This document shows, piece by piece, positions 17,115 through 24,802 of a stretch of DNA of 64,000 nt (its first letter is position 1; each line of letters opens with the position of its first letter). The notes beneath the pieces are model-generated. The model worked only from the letters and a program-made list of their open reading frames with translations. It was not told where the DNA came from and searched no databases. The translations under genes and the position numbers were made by a program. This DNA comes from Conexibacter sp. SYSU D00693 (GTDB lineage Bacteria; Actinomycetota; Thermoleophilia; Solirubrobacterales; Solirubrobacteraceae), in assembly GCF_017084525.1 (NCBI RefSeq), contig NZ_CP070950.1:1426001-1490000 (forward strand), written 5' to 3'.

Positions 17115-17148
17115 TTGCGAGCGCGCAATGCTTGCGTGCGTGCAAGCA
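17115..17148. promoter_or_regulatory. Twin inverted repeats, probable MarR operator
   Basis: Two adjacent perfect inverted repeats lie here: TTGCG-N4-CGCAA at 17115-17128 and TGCTTGC-N6-GCAAGCA at 17129-17148. They abut or overlap the first possible start codon of the MarR-type gene. Self-repression by MarR binding is the simplest reading. Confidence 0.55.
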
Positions 17149-17613
17149 CCGAGTGCGTCGACGCAGGTGTCTCCCGCCCAGCTGGCCGAGGCCATGGGCG
17201 CGTGCTGGACCGACGTCATGCGCCACGGCCAGCGCTCGATGGTCGACGTCGTCGACCAGCTCGACCTCTCGATCACCCACATCAAGGTGCTCACCGCCCT
17301 GGCCACGACCGACGAGCCGCTGTCGGTCAAGGCGCTCGCCGAGCGCCTGGGGCTCTCGCTGCCGGGCACGAGCCGCACCGTCGACGGCCTCACCCGTCGC
17401 GGCTGGCTCGCGCGCAGCGAGGACCCCGACGACCGGCGCGTGCGCCGCGTCGCGCTGACCGCCGAGGGCCGCGCGGTCTTCGAGCGCGTGCAGCACGCGC
17501 GCCTCGAGGGCCTCGAGGCGTGGGCGGCCGACCTCGCGCCCGAGCTGCGCGCCCGCCTCCTCGACGTCCTGCGCGACGTCGTCCCCACCACGAAGACCGA
17601 GGACCCCGCATGA
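17128..17613 (+). CDS. MarR-family transcriptional regulator
   Basis: This 161 aa regulator has the winged-helix core LSVKALAERLGLSLPGTSRTV followed by the wing SEDPDDRRVRRVALT, the diagnostic MarR motif. It overlaps the efflux pump gene by ATGA, so it most likely represses that pump until a substrate binds. The start is uncertain. The ATG at 17128 has no ribosome-binding site and lies inside the operator repeats. Later candidates are a GTG at about 17167 and the ATG at about 17194, which has GAGG upstream; these would place the operator in front of the gene. The ligand is unknown. Confidence 0.88.
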   Translation: MLACVQAPSASTQVSPAQLAEAMGACWTDVMRHGQRSMVDVVDQLDLSITHIKVLTALATTDEPLSVKALAERLGLSLPGTSRTVDGLTRRGWLARSEDPDDRRVRRVALTAEGRAVFERVQHARLEGLEAWAADLAPELRARLLDVLRDVVPTTKTEDPA

Positions 17614-19196
17614 CCGACGCCCTGCGCACCCGCCTCATCACCGACGCCAACCGCCGGTGGTGGACGCTCGGCGCGATGTGCTTCGCGCTGTTCATGGTGA
17701 TGCTCGACAACACCGTGGTGAACGTCGCGCTGCCGGCGATCCAGGAGGACCTCGGCGCGTCGATCAGCGGCCTCGAGTGGACGATCAACGCCTACACGCT
17801 GAGCTTCGCCGTCCTGCTCGTCGCCGGCGGCCGGCTGGGCGACCTCTTCGGCCGGCGGCGGATGTTCCTCTTCGGCGTCGTCGTCTTCGCCGCGGCCAGC
17901 GGGCTCATCGCCCTGGCCCAGACCGAGACGTGGCTCGTGACCTTCCGCGCGGTCCAGGGCCTCGGCGCCGCGTTCATGATGCCGGCGACCCTCTCGATCA
18001 TCACGCAGGCCTTCCCGCCCGAGGAGCGGGGCAAGGCGATCGGCACCTGGGCCGGCGCGTCGGCCGTGGCGCTGGCCATCGGCCCCGTCGTCGGCGGCCT
18101 GCTCGTCGAGTCGGTCTCCTGGCAGTCGATCTTCCTGCTCAACCTGCCCGTCGCGGTGCTCGCGGTCGTCGTGACGCTGTTCGCCGCGCAGGAGTCGCGC
18201 GACGAGACCGCGCCGGCGAAGGTCGACGTCCCGGGCACCGCCGCGCTGACGCTCGGGCTCGCGTCGCTCGTGCTCGCGCTCGTCGAGGGCAACACGTGGG
18301 GCTGGGGCTCGACCGAGGTCGTCGCGCTGCTCGCCGCCGCCGTCGTCGGGCTCGTCGCGTTCGCCGTCGTCGAGACACGGGTGGCGCACCCGATGGTCGA
18401 CTTCTCCTTCTTCCGCGACCGGACGTTCTTCGGCGCCAACGTCGTGGCGTTCATCGTGAGCTTCGCGATGCTCGCGATGTTCTTCTTCCTCGCGCTCTAC
18501 ATGCAGAACGTGCGGGGCTACGACGCGCTCGAGGCGGGCGTGCGGTTCCTGCCCTCGACGCTCGTGATCATCGTCGCCGGGCCGGTGGCCGGACGGCTGG
18601 CCGACCGCGTCGGGCCGCGACCGCTCATCGCCTCGGGCCTCCTGCTCGTCGCGATCTCGCTGTTCTGGCAGGGCCACCTCGCGCCCGACACCTCCTACGC
18701 GGCGACGCTCCTGCCGTCGTTCGTGCTCATGGGCCTCGGGATGGGCCTGGTGATGTCGCCGATGTCGCTGGCCGCGATGAACGCGGTGGACCGCACGAAG
18801 GCCGGCGTCGCCTCGGGCACCCTGTCGATGAGCCGGATGGTCGGCGGCACGTTCGGCGTGGCGGCGATGGGCGCGCTCATCACGGGCATCGGGCGCAGCG
18901 AGCTGGCGGACGCGCTGCCGCGCGTGCCCGAGACCGCGCGCGACAAGCTGGCCGAGGGCCTGGGCGCCGGCGGCGGCGAAGCGGCGAACGCCTCGCCGCA
19001 GGTCGCCGACGCGGTGCGCGACGCGTTCCTCACCGCGCTCAACGACGGCCTGCGCGTCGGCGCGGTGGTCGCGGCGCTCGGCGCGCTGCTGGCGTGGCTG
19101 CTCATCGACGCCAAGCGCCCGGCGGGCGACGCGGCGACGGTGCCGGGCGCGGTCCCGGCCGCCCCGGCGGTCGACGCCGACGCCGTCCGCGCCTAG
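17610..19196 (+). CDS. MFS multidrug efflux pump, DHA2 (EmrB/QacA) type
   Basis: This 528 aa proton-coupled exporter has about 14 membrane helices, the DHA2 count. Motif A GRLGDLFGRRRM lies between helices 2 and 3. A motif C-like GPVVGGLLVESVSWQSIFLLN segment lies in helix 5, and LDNTVVNVALP, typical of the family, is in helix 1. The ATG at 17610 overlaps the MarR stop. The pairing suggests inducible drug or metabolite export. The C-terminal tail after the last helix is Ala/Pro-rich and likely disordered. Substrate cannot be predicted. Confidence 0.93.
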   Translation: MTDALRTRLITDANRRWWTLGAMCFALFMVMLDNTVVNVALPAIQEDLGASISGLEWTINAYTLSFAVLLVAGGRLGDLFGRRRMFLFGVVVFAAASGLIALAQTETWLVTFRAVQGLGAAFMMPATLSIITQAFPPEERGKAIGTWAGASAVALAIGPVVGGLLVESVSWQSIFLLNLPVAVLAVVVTLFAAQESRDETAPAKVDVPGTAALTLGLASLVLALVEGNTWGWGSTEVVALLAAAVVGLVAFAVVETRVAHPMVDFSFFRDRTFFGANVVAFIVSFAMLAMFFFLALYMQNVRGYDALEAGVRFLPSTLVIIVAGPVAGRLADRVGPRPLIASGLLLVAISLFWQGHLAPDTSYAATLLPSFVLMGLGMGLVMSPMSLAAMNAVDRTKAGVASGTLSMSRMVGGTFGVAAMGALITGIGRSELADALPRVPETARDKLAEGLGAGGGEAANASPQVADAVRDAFLTALNDGLRVGAVVAALGALLAWLLIDAKRPAGDAATVPGAVPAAPAVDADAVRA

Positions 19197-19212
19197 CGGC
19201 AGACTCGGGGCG

Positions 19213-20142
19213 GTGCTGGTCCTCGACCGCCCCGAGCCCGACCGCCTGCGCGAGCTGCTCGCGCGCGACGAGTTCTTCTGGCTCGACCTCCACGGCGCCA
19301 CCGAGGAGGAGCTGGCCGACGTGGGGCAGCTGCTCGAGCTCCCGGGCCTCGCGCTCGAGGACTCCCAGGAGATGCACCAGCGGCCGAAGCTCGACGACTA
19401 CGGGCGCGCGGTGCTGCTGGTCTTCTACGGCGTCGACGCGCGCTGCGGCCTGGTCGAGGTCCACCTCCACATCTCCGGCGACTTCCTGCTGACGGTGCGC
19501 GACAGCACGTGCTCGCACCTCGAGGCGGTCAAGGAGGAGGCGGCGCGGCGCGACGACGCCACCGAGGAGGGCGTCGTCGCCCTGGTGCTCGACGCGCTGA
19601 CCGACTCGTTCACGCCGGCGCTCGACGCCGTCGAGGGCGACGTCGAGGAGCTCGAGGACGCGCTGCTGGGCCGGCCGACGGTGGCCCAGCGCCGCGCCCT
19701 GCTGGACCGCCGCAACGACCTGGGCCGCCTGCGCCAGCGGGCGATCGCCCAGCGCGAGCTGCTCGAGCAGGGCAAGGACGTCATCCACCGCGTGCCCGGC
19801 CTGGAGAGCGAGGGCGAGGACGAGCTGCTGCGCGACGTCCACGACCACCTCGTCGTGGTCGGCCAGCGCTGCGAGCGGCTGCTGGCCCAGCTGGCGTCCG
19901 CGCTCGAGCTGCACCTGTCGCTCGTCGGGGCGCGCCAGAACGAGGTGGTGGAGCGCCTGACGCTCGTGTCGACGATCTTCCTGCCGCTGTCGGTCCTCAC
20001 CGGCTTCTTCGGCATGAACTTCGGCTGGCTGGTCGACCACATCGATCCGCTGTGGGCCTTCCTGGTCTACGGCCTGGGCGGCATGACCGGCGCCGTCTGC
20101 GTCCTGCTGCTGTACCTGCGGCATCTGCGGCGCGCCGAGTAG
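19213..20142 (+). CDS. corA: CorA-family magnesium/cobalt transporter
   Basis: The 309 aa channel has a large cytoplasmic N-terminal domain, a long coiled stalk helix, and two C-terminal membrane helices. The selectivity motif GMN occurs as GFFGMNFGW near residue 266, just after the first helix, which is diagnostic. The short sequence after the last helix is basic (LRHLRRAE), as is usual. The GTG start at 19213 lies 16 bp after the MFS stop, with CAGACT 7 nt upstream as a possible weak -10 box. It is probably a separate constitutive gene. Confidence 0.93.
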   Translation: MLVLDRPEPDRLRELLARDEFFWLDLHGATEEELADVGQLLELPGLALEDSQEMHQRPKLDDYGRAVLLVFYGVDARCGLVEVHLHISGDFLLTVRDSTCSHLEAVKEEAARRDDATEEGVVALVLDALTDSFTPALDAVEGDVEELEDALLGRPTVAQRRALLDRRNDLGRLRQRAIAQRELLEQGKDVIHRVPGLESEGEDELLRDVHDHLVVVGQRCERLLAQLASALELHLSLVGARQNEVVERLTLVSTIFLPLSVLTGFFGMNFGWLVDHIDPLWAFLVYGLGGMTGAVCVLLLYLRHLRRAE

Positions 20143-20179
20143 TCCTCCTTCCCCGTTCCTCCTCTATCTTCCCGCCCCT

Positions 20180-21436
20180 ATGGCGGTCGATCTCAAGCAG
20201 GTTTCACAGGTGGAGACGGAGCCCGGCGAGCTCCCCAAGACGATGGCCGCGTGGGTCATCCGCGAGGAGCGCCAGGGCGAGCCGCGCGACGCGTTCCAGG
20301 TCGAGGAGATCGAGGTGCCCGAGCCCGGCGCCTTCGAGGTCATCGTCCGCGTCATGGCTGCCGGCGTCAACTACAACAACGTCTGGGCGGCCCTCGGCGA
20401 GCCGATCGGCGTCTGGCGCTACGGCGACCACCCGGAGTTCGGCCACCACATCGGCGGCTCGGACGCCTCCGGCGTCGTCTGGAAGGTCGGCCCGGGCGTC
20501 ACGCGCTGGAAGGTCGGCGACGAGGTCGTCATCCACTGCAACCAGACCTCCTACGAGGACCCCGAGGTCCACGGCCTCGACCCGATGGCCGCGCCGTCGC
20601 AGCGGATCTGGGGCTACGAGACCACCTGGGGCTCCTTCGCGCAGTTCACGAAGGTCCAGGCCCAGCAGCTGCTGCCCAAGCCCAAGGCGCTGACCTGGGA
20701 GGAGGCCGCGTCCTACGGCCTCGTGTACTTCACCGCGTACCGCATGCTCATGACCCGCTGCAACCTGCAGGCCGGCCAGCGGGTCCTGGTCTGGGGCGGC
20801 GCGGGCGGCCTGGGCGTCTTCGGCATCCAGCTCTGCAAGGCCGCGGGCGCGGAGTGCGTCGGCGTCGTCTCCTCCGAGGAGAAGGGCGAGCTCGTCAAGC
20901 AGCTCGGCGCGGTCGACTACATCAACCGCGACGAGTTCAAGGGCATGATGCGCCGCGGCGGCGAGAGCGCCGACGAGGAGAAGGAGCGCTTCAAGGTCAT
21001 GCGCGCCTTCGACAAGCGCGTCAAGGAGCTGCTCGGCGACAAGCCCGACATCGTCTTCGAGCACGTCGGGGCCGCGACCTTCCCGACCTCCGTCTTCACG
21101 GTCAAGCCGTTCGGCAAGGTCGTGATCTGCGCCGGCACCACCGGGTACACGCTCGACTTCGACGTGCGCTACCTGTGGATGAAGCAGAAGGAGATCATCG
21201 GCTCGCACTTCGCCAACGCGTACGAGTGCACGAAGGCCAACGAGCTGATCGAGTCCAACGTCATCCGCCCGGTCCTGTGGCGCACGCTGGGCTTCGACGG
21301 CGTCGGTGAGGCCCACCAGCTCATGCGCGACAACCAGCACCTGGGCAAGATCTCGATTCTCGTCGGCGCCGAGGAGACCGGCCAGGGCAAGACCGCCGAG
21401 GGCCCGGGCGCGATCTACGCCGAGGTCGGTGCCTAG
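20180..21436 (+). CDS. ccr: Crotonyl-CoA carboxylase/reductase
   Basis: Ccr reductively carboxylates crotonyl-CoA with NADPH and CO2 to ethylmalonyl-CoA, the key step of the ethylmalonyl-CoA pathway. The 418 aa zinc-free MDR-family protein has the Ccr-type segments NYNNVWAALGEP near residue 70, WGYETTWGSFAQF (about 138), the nucleotide loop VWGGAGGLGVFGIQL, and GSHFANAYE with the conserved His near residue 345. These carboxylating-subfamily features separate it from simple enoyl reductases. It is followed 4 bp later by a small gene and probably cotranscribed with it. Ecm, MeaB and other pathway candidates occur later in the window. Confidence 0.93.
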   Translation: MAVDLKQVSQVETEPGELPKTMAAWVIREERQGEPRDAFQVEEIEVPEPGAFEVIVRVMAAGVNYNNVWAALGEPIGVWRYGDHPEFGHHIGGSDASGVVWKVGPGVTRWKVGDEVVIHCNQTSYEDPEVHGLDPMAAPSQRIWGYETTWGSFAQFTKVQAQQLLPKPKALTWEEAASYGLVYFTAYRMLMTRCNLQAGQRVLVWGGAGGLGVFGIQLCKAAGAECVGVVSSEEKGELVKQLGAVDYINRDEFKGMMRRGGESADEEKERFKVMRAFDKRVKELLGDKPDIVFEHVGAATFPTSVFTVKPFGKVVICAGTTGYTLDFDVRYLWMKQKEIIGSHFANAYECTKANELIESNVIRPVLWRTLGFDGVGEAHQLMRDNQHLGKISILVGAEETGQGKTAEGPGAIYAEVGA

Positions 21437-21440
21437 GGCC

Positions 21441-21803
21441 GTGGCCGCCGTCGTCCACATTCCCTGGTACGCCACGGTCTTCCGCGGCGACAAGCTCGAG
21501 GCGGCGCTGGAGGACATCGCCAAGGTCTCCGTCCGCTACGGCGCGAAGTCCTTCGCCGTCTACCGCTACAACGACGACCGCTACAAGTTCCTCCAGGTCG
21601 CCGAGTTCGAGGACAAGACCGACTGGGAGCGCTACTGGGACTCCCCGGAGTTCACCGACTGGCGCATCGCCAACCAGTCCTACTTCCAGGTGCCGGTCGT
21701 CTACGGCATGACCGACCTCGTCGTCGCGGGGACGGTCAACCCGGAGCTCCTGCGCTCCGCCGCGGTCCCCGCCGGGGAGACCGAGGGCGACCTCGCGGGC
21801 TAG
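21441..21803 (+). CDS. Small protein of unknown function downstream of ccr
   Basis: This 120 aa soluble protein starts at a GTG 4 bp after the ccr stop, so it is almost certainly in the same transcript. It is rich in aromatic residues (FAVYRYNDDRYKFLQVAEF and DWERYWDSPEF). That pattern and the size suggest a dimeric alpha/beta-barrel of the antibiotic-monooxygenase/EthD type, but this is only a guess. The C-terminal 20 residues are low complexity. It overlaps the convergent vsr remnant by CTAG, and a hairpin terminator follows at 21831. A role near crotonyl-CoA metabolism is inferred from position only. Confidence 0.7.
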   Translation: MAAVVHIPWYATVFRGDKLEAALEDIAKVSVRYGAKSFAVYRYNDDRYKFLQVAEFEDKTDWERYWDSPEFTDWRIANQSYFQVPVVYGMTDLVVAGTVNPELLRSAAVPAGETEGDLAG

Positions 21804-22246
21804 CGCCCGCCGCTGGTCGTCGTGCTCGTCGAAGGGCCCGCCTCGTGCGGGCCCTTCGTCGTCGTGGGGTCCGGTCGGCGCTCGGGCCGAGACCGTCGTG
21901 CCCGGACCACGGCGCACACGATCGCCGCGACGTCCTCGGGCTCCTCGTGCTCCCAGAAGCGCAGGACGGTCCAGCCGCGAGCTCGCAGCGCGGCGGTGTT
22001 CCGGGCATCGCGGGCCTGGTTGGCCAGGAGCTTCTGGCGCCAGTAGGCGGCGTTGTGCCTGGGCGCGTGGAAGTGGTCCGGGCAGCCGTGCCAGAAGCAC
22101 CCGTCGACGAAGACCGCGACCCGCACGCGGGTGAAGACCACGTCGCCGCGGGTGATCTGGCGTGGCCCGTCGCCCCAGCGCAGCGGGAGGTCCTTGCGGA
22201 AGCGCTCGCCGCGGCGGTGCAGGGCCGACTCACAGAGGCGCGGCAC
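21800..22246 (-). pseudogene. vsr: Very short patch repair endonuclease (Vsr-like), probably truncated
   Basis: The core is clearly Vsr: GDVVFTRVRVAVFVDGCFWHGCPDHFH, split between the catalytic Asp (GDVVF) and the Cys/His zinc site (GCFWHGCPDH), then LRARGWTVLRFWEHE. Vsr nicks DNA beside T:G mismatches made by cytosine deamination. The conserved N-terminal region that starts full-length proteins is missing. Instead the frame continues upstream into the 54-bp tandem repeats. The last 30 residues are a Thr/Ser/Pro/Gly-rich read-through covering a hairpin terminator. Both ends therefore look damaged. No cytosine methylase gene is nearby. A short but working protein from the GTG at 22246 cannot be excluded. 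Confidence 0.6.
21831..21857. terminator. Hairpin terminator after the ccr operon
   Basis: Perfect 11-bp arms, GAAGGGCCCGC (21831-21841) and GCGGGCCCTTC (21847-21857), flank a 5-nt loop. No T-run follows. It lies 28 nt after the ccr-operon stop and inside the C-terminal read-through of the vsr remnant. Confidence 0.65.
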
Positions 22247-22265
22247 TCCACGCGACTCCCGTGAC

Positions 22266-22447
22266 GACGGGGTCTGACCCCGAGCACCGGCGACGCGACA
22301 CGCCCTGGCACCACCATGCGACGGGGTCTGACCCCGAGCACCGGCGATGCGACACGCCCTGGCACCACCATGCGACGGGGTCTGACCCCGAGCACCGGCG
22401 ATGCGACAGGCCCTGGCACCACCATGCGACGGGGTCTGACCCCGAGC
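22266..22447. repeat. Tandem 54-bp repeat, three full copies and one partial
   Basis: Copies start at 22266, 22320, 22374 and 22428 (last copy 20 bp). Each begins with GACGGGGTCTGACCCCGAGC, holding the palindrome GGGGTC-T-GACCCC, and continues with a 34-bp GC-rich spacer ending CACCACCATGC. Copies differ by about one base each (for example GACGCG versus GATGCG). Units are head to tail with no unique spacers, so this is not CRISPR. The motif looks like a REP-type palindrome. The array lies where the N-terminus of vsr should be. Confidence 0.85.
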
Positions 22448-22454
22448 GCGCGGA

Positions 22455-22478
22455 GGGCCCGGCGTCCGTGCCGGGCCC
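22455..22478. repeat. Perfect hairpin beside the 54-bp array
   Basis: Arms GGGCCCGGC (22455-22463) and GCCGGGCCC (22470-22478) surround a 6-nt loop. It could serve as a terminator for the clp gene on the minus strand, although there is no T-run. Confidence 0.55.
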
Positions 22479-22490
22479 GTTCGCGGGGGT

Positions 22491-22516
22491 CAGGGTCTGC
22501 AGGGGGTCAGACCCTG
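22491..22516. terminator. Hairpin downstream of the ClpE-like gene
   Basis: Arms CAGGGTCTG (22491-22499) and CAGACCCTG (22508-22516) flank an 8-nt loop and lie 10 nt beyond the clp stop. The arms contain GGGTCTG/CAGACCC and so resemble the palindrome of the neighbouring 54-bp array. A REP-like element doing duty as a terminator is likely. Confidence 0.55.
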
Positions 22517-22525
22517 GCGCTCCTC

Positions 22526-24658
22526 CTAGGCGGTCGCAGGGGTGACGACCGCCAGGCTGATGCCGTCCTCGCCGTCGGCGGCGTGGACGGTGGTGCCGTC
22601 GGGGAGCTCGCCGGCGAGGATCGCGCGGGTGAGCTCCTTCTCCAGCGTGCGGCGGACGTGGCGCTGGAGCGGGCGGGCACCGAAGTCGGCGTCGAAGCCC
22701 TCCTCGGCGAGGCGGGCGACGAGGGCGTCCTCGACCTCGAGCTCGATCCCCCGCTCCTGGCGCAGGCGGTCGGCGACGCGATCGACGACCATGCGCGCGA
22801 TCCGGACGACCTGGTCGCGGGCCAGCGGCTGGAACGTCACGACCTCGTCGATGCGGTTGAGGAACTCGGGCAGGAACGCCTGCTTGGCGGCCGCGACCAT
22901 CTTGGACGCATCACCCGCCTCGCCGGCCTCCGCCGCCGTGAAGCCGAGGCCGCGCTTGGCAGCACCGGCGCCGAGGTTCGACGTCATCACCACGACGGTG
23001 TTCGTGAAGTCCACCGTGCGGCCCTCGCCGTCGGTGAGCCGGCCGTCGTCGAGGAGCTGGAGCAGGACGTTCCAGACCTCGGGATGGGCCTTCTCGATCT
23101 CGTCGAGCAGGACGACGGAGTACGGGCGGCGACGGACCGGCTCGGTGAGCTGGCCGCCCTCGCCGTAGCCGACGTAGCCGGGCGGGGACCCGATGAGCCG
23201 CGCCACGGTGTGCGCCTCGCGGAACTCCGACATGTCCAGGCGCACGAGCGCGTCCTCGGTGGCGAAGAGCCGCTCGGCCAGCGCCTTGACGAGCTCGGTC
23301 TTGCCCACGCCGGTCGGGCCGAGGAAGAGGAACGAGCCGACGGGACGGTCGCCCTCGCTCAGGCCGACGCGGGCGCGGCGGATCGTCTCGGCGACCGCCT
23401 CGACCGCCTGCTCCTGGCCGACGACGCGGCGGTGCAGGTCGTCCTCGAGGTGGATGAGGCGCTCCAGCTCGGCGGCCACCAGCTCCCCGACGGGGATGCC
23501 GGTGCGGGCGGCGACGACCGCGGCGACCTCGGCCTCACCCACCACGGGGCGGCCGGTGTCGTCCTGGGAGGCCTCGGCGTCGGCGATGCGGCGCTTGAGC
23601 TCCGCCGCGCGCTCGAACTCCTCGGCCGCGACGGCCTCGGCGAGCTGCTCGCGCAGCCCGACGACGGCGCCGGGCCCCTCGGGCGCGGCGAGCCGCACGC
23701 GGGCGGCCGCCTGGTCCATGAGGTCCAGCGCGCTGTCGGGCAGCTGCTGCTCGGTCAGGTAGCGGTCGGCCAGGCGGGCCGCGGCGGCGAGCGCCGCGTC
23801 CTCGATGCGCGTCTCGTGGTGGGCCTCGTAGGCGTCACGGACGCCGCGCAGGACCTCGACGGTCTCCTCGACCGACGGCTCCTCGACGAGGATCGGCGAG
23901 AAGCGGCGGGCCAGCGCGCCGTCGCGCTCGACCTTCTTGTACTCGCGCAGCGTGGTCGCGCCGACCATCCGCAGGTCACCGCGGGCGAGCAGCGGCTTGA
24001 GGATGTTGGCCGCGTCCATCGCGCCCTCGGCGCCGCCGGCGCCCAGGACGGTGTGCAGCTCGTCGACGAACAGGACGATCCGGCCCTCGGAGGCACGGAC
24101 CTCCTCGAGCGCGGTGCGCAGGCGCTCCTCGAACTGGCCGCGGTACTGGGCACCGGCGACCATGCCGGTGAGGTCGAGCGCCACGAGACGGGCGCCACGC
24201 AGCGTGACCGGGACGTCGTCGTGGGCGATGCGCAGCGCAAGGCCCTCGGCGATGGCGGTCTTGCCGACGCCGGGCTCGCCGATGAGCACGGCGTTGTTCT
24301 TGCGCCGGCGCGCGAGCACCTCGACGGTCTGCGCGATCTCGTCGTCGCGCCCGATGACCGGGTCGATCCGGCCGTTGCGGGCGTCGTCGGTGAGGTCACG
24401 GCCGAACTCGTCGAGCGCGGGGGTCTGGGACTGCGGCTGGCGCTGCGCGCCGGCACCGCGGCCCTGCGCGGGGCCGAACGGGCCCTGGGCGCCGGGGAAG
24501 CCGGTGAAGCTCGCGCCCTGAGCTCGGGCGAGCTGGGCGGCGCAGCTCTCGCAGAGGGCCGCCTCGCGGCGGGCACCGTCCTGGGCGAGAACGACCCGGA
24601 CCGCGCTCGGGCGCTGGCCGCAGGCGTTGCAGAGGGAGATGGAAGTGGAGTCGGGCAT
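22526..24658 (-). CDS. ClpE-like AAA+ unfoldase with N-terminal zinc finger
   Basis: This 710 aa Hsp100 protein unfolds substrates for ClpP. Instead of the usual Clp N-domain it starts with a zinc finger (Cys10, Cys13, Cys36, Cys39) and a Gly/Gln/Pro-rich linker, the layout of ClpE. Two AAA+ domains follow, with Walker A motifs GEPGVGKT near residue 124 and GPTGVGKT near 444. Between them lies a UvrB/UvrC-like coiled motif (EEFERAAELKRRIADAE) typical of ClpC/ClpE. ClpC is usually the housekeeping form, so this is probably a second, stress-type unfoldase. It is divergent from the PadR gene. The minus strand has TACGAT as a possible -10 box and a GTTGC-N4-GCAAC repeat (24700-24713). Confidence 0.9.
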   Translation of the reverse strand: MPDSTSISLCNACGQRPSAVRVVLAQDGARREAALCESCAAQLARAQGASFTGFPGAQGPFGPAQGRGAGAQRQPQSQTPALDEFGRDLTDDARNGRIDPVIGRDDEIAQTVEVLARRRKNNAVLIGEPGVGKTAIAEGLALRIAHDDVPVTLRGARLVALDLTGMVAGAQYRGQFEERLRTALEEVRASEGRIVLFVDELHTVLGAGGAEGAMDAANILKPLLARGDLRMVGATTLREYKKVERDGALARRFSPILVEEPSVEETVEVLRGVRDAYEAHHETRIEDAALAAAARLADRYLTEQQLPDSALDLMDQAAARVRLAAPEGPGAVVGLREQLAEAVAAEEFERAAELKRRIADAEASQDDTGRPVVGEAEVAAVVAARTGIPVGELVAAELERLIHLEDDLHRRVVGQEQAVEAVAETIRRARVGLSEGDRPVGSFLFLGPTGVGKTELVKALAERLFATEDALVRLDMSEFREAHTVARLIGSPPGYVGYGEGGQLTEPVRRRPYSVVLLDEIEKAHPEVWNVLLQLLDDGRLTDGEGRTVDFTNTVVVMTSNLGAGAAKRGLGFTAAEAGEAGDASKMVAAAKQAFLPEFLNRIDEVVTFQPLARDQVVRIARMVVDRVADRLRQERGIELEVEDALVARLAEEGFDADFGARPLQRHVRRTLEKELTRAILAGELPDGTTVHAADGEDGISLAVVTPATA

Positions 24659-24735
24659 CGTGTCCTGATCTACGTCGATGTGACTGAGATCGTAGCACCG
24701 TTGCAAGCGCAACTTCCGGGACGGGAGTGCCGCGG

Positions 24736-24764
24736 TTGACCACCAACGCATCGCGATGTATCGT
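24736..24764 (+). promoter_or_regulatory. Sigma-70-type promoter for the PadR gene
   Basis: TTGACC (24736-24741) and TATCGT (24759-24764) are exactly 17 bp apart. The palindrome CATCGCGATG (24749-24758) lies in the spacer and could be an operator, possibly for PadR itself. Confidence 0.6.
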
Positions 24765-24802
24765 GACTGCTCACAACACAGTCGACCGACAGGAGCCTGC
24801 AG

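Noticed and set aside
16905-19301. 798-codon minus-strand frame
   Set aside because: Antisense to marR and the MFS gene and lacks any domain; the MFS frame has clear membrane motifs.
22266-22447. Possible CRISPR array
   Set aside because: The 54-bp units are directly tandem with near-identical content and no unique spacers, and there are no cas genes.
24700-24713. HAIR (HspR) or CtsR operator before the Clp gene
   Set aside because: The repeat GTTGC-N4-GCAAC does not match CTTGAGT-N7-ACTCAAG or the CtsR heptads.
22316-24739. 807-codon open frame on the plus strand
   Set aside because: It is antisense to the ClpE-like gene and reads repeat and complementary codons; no family features.
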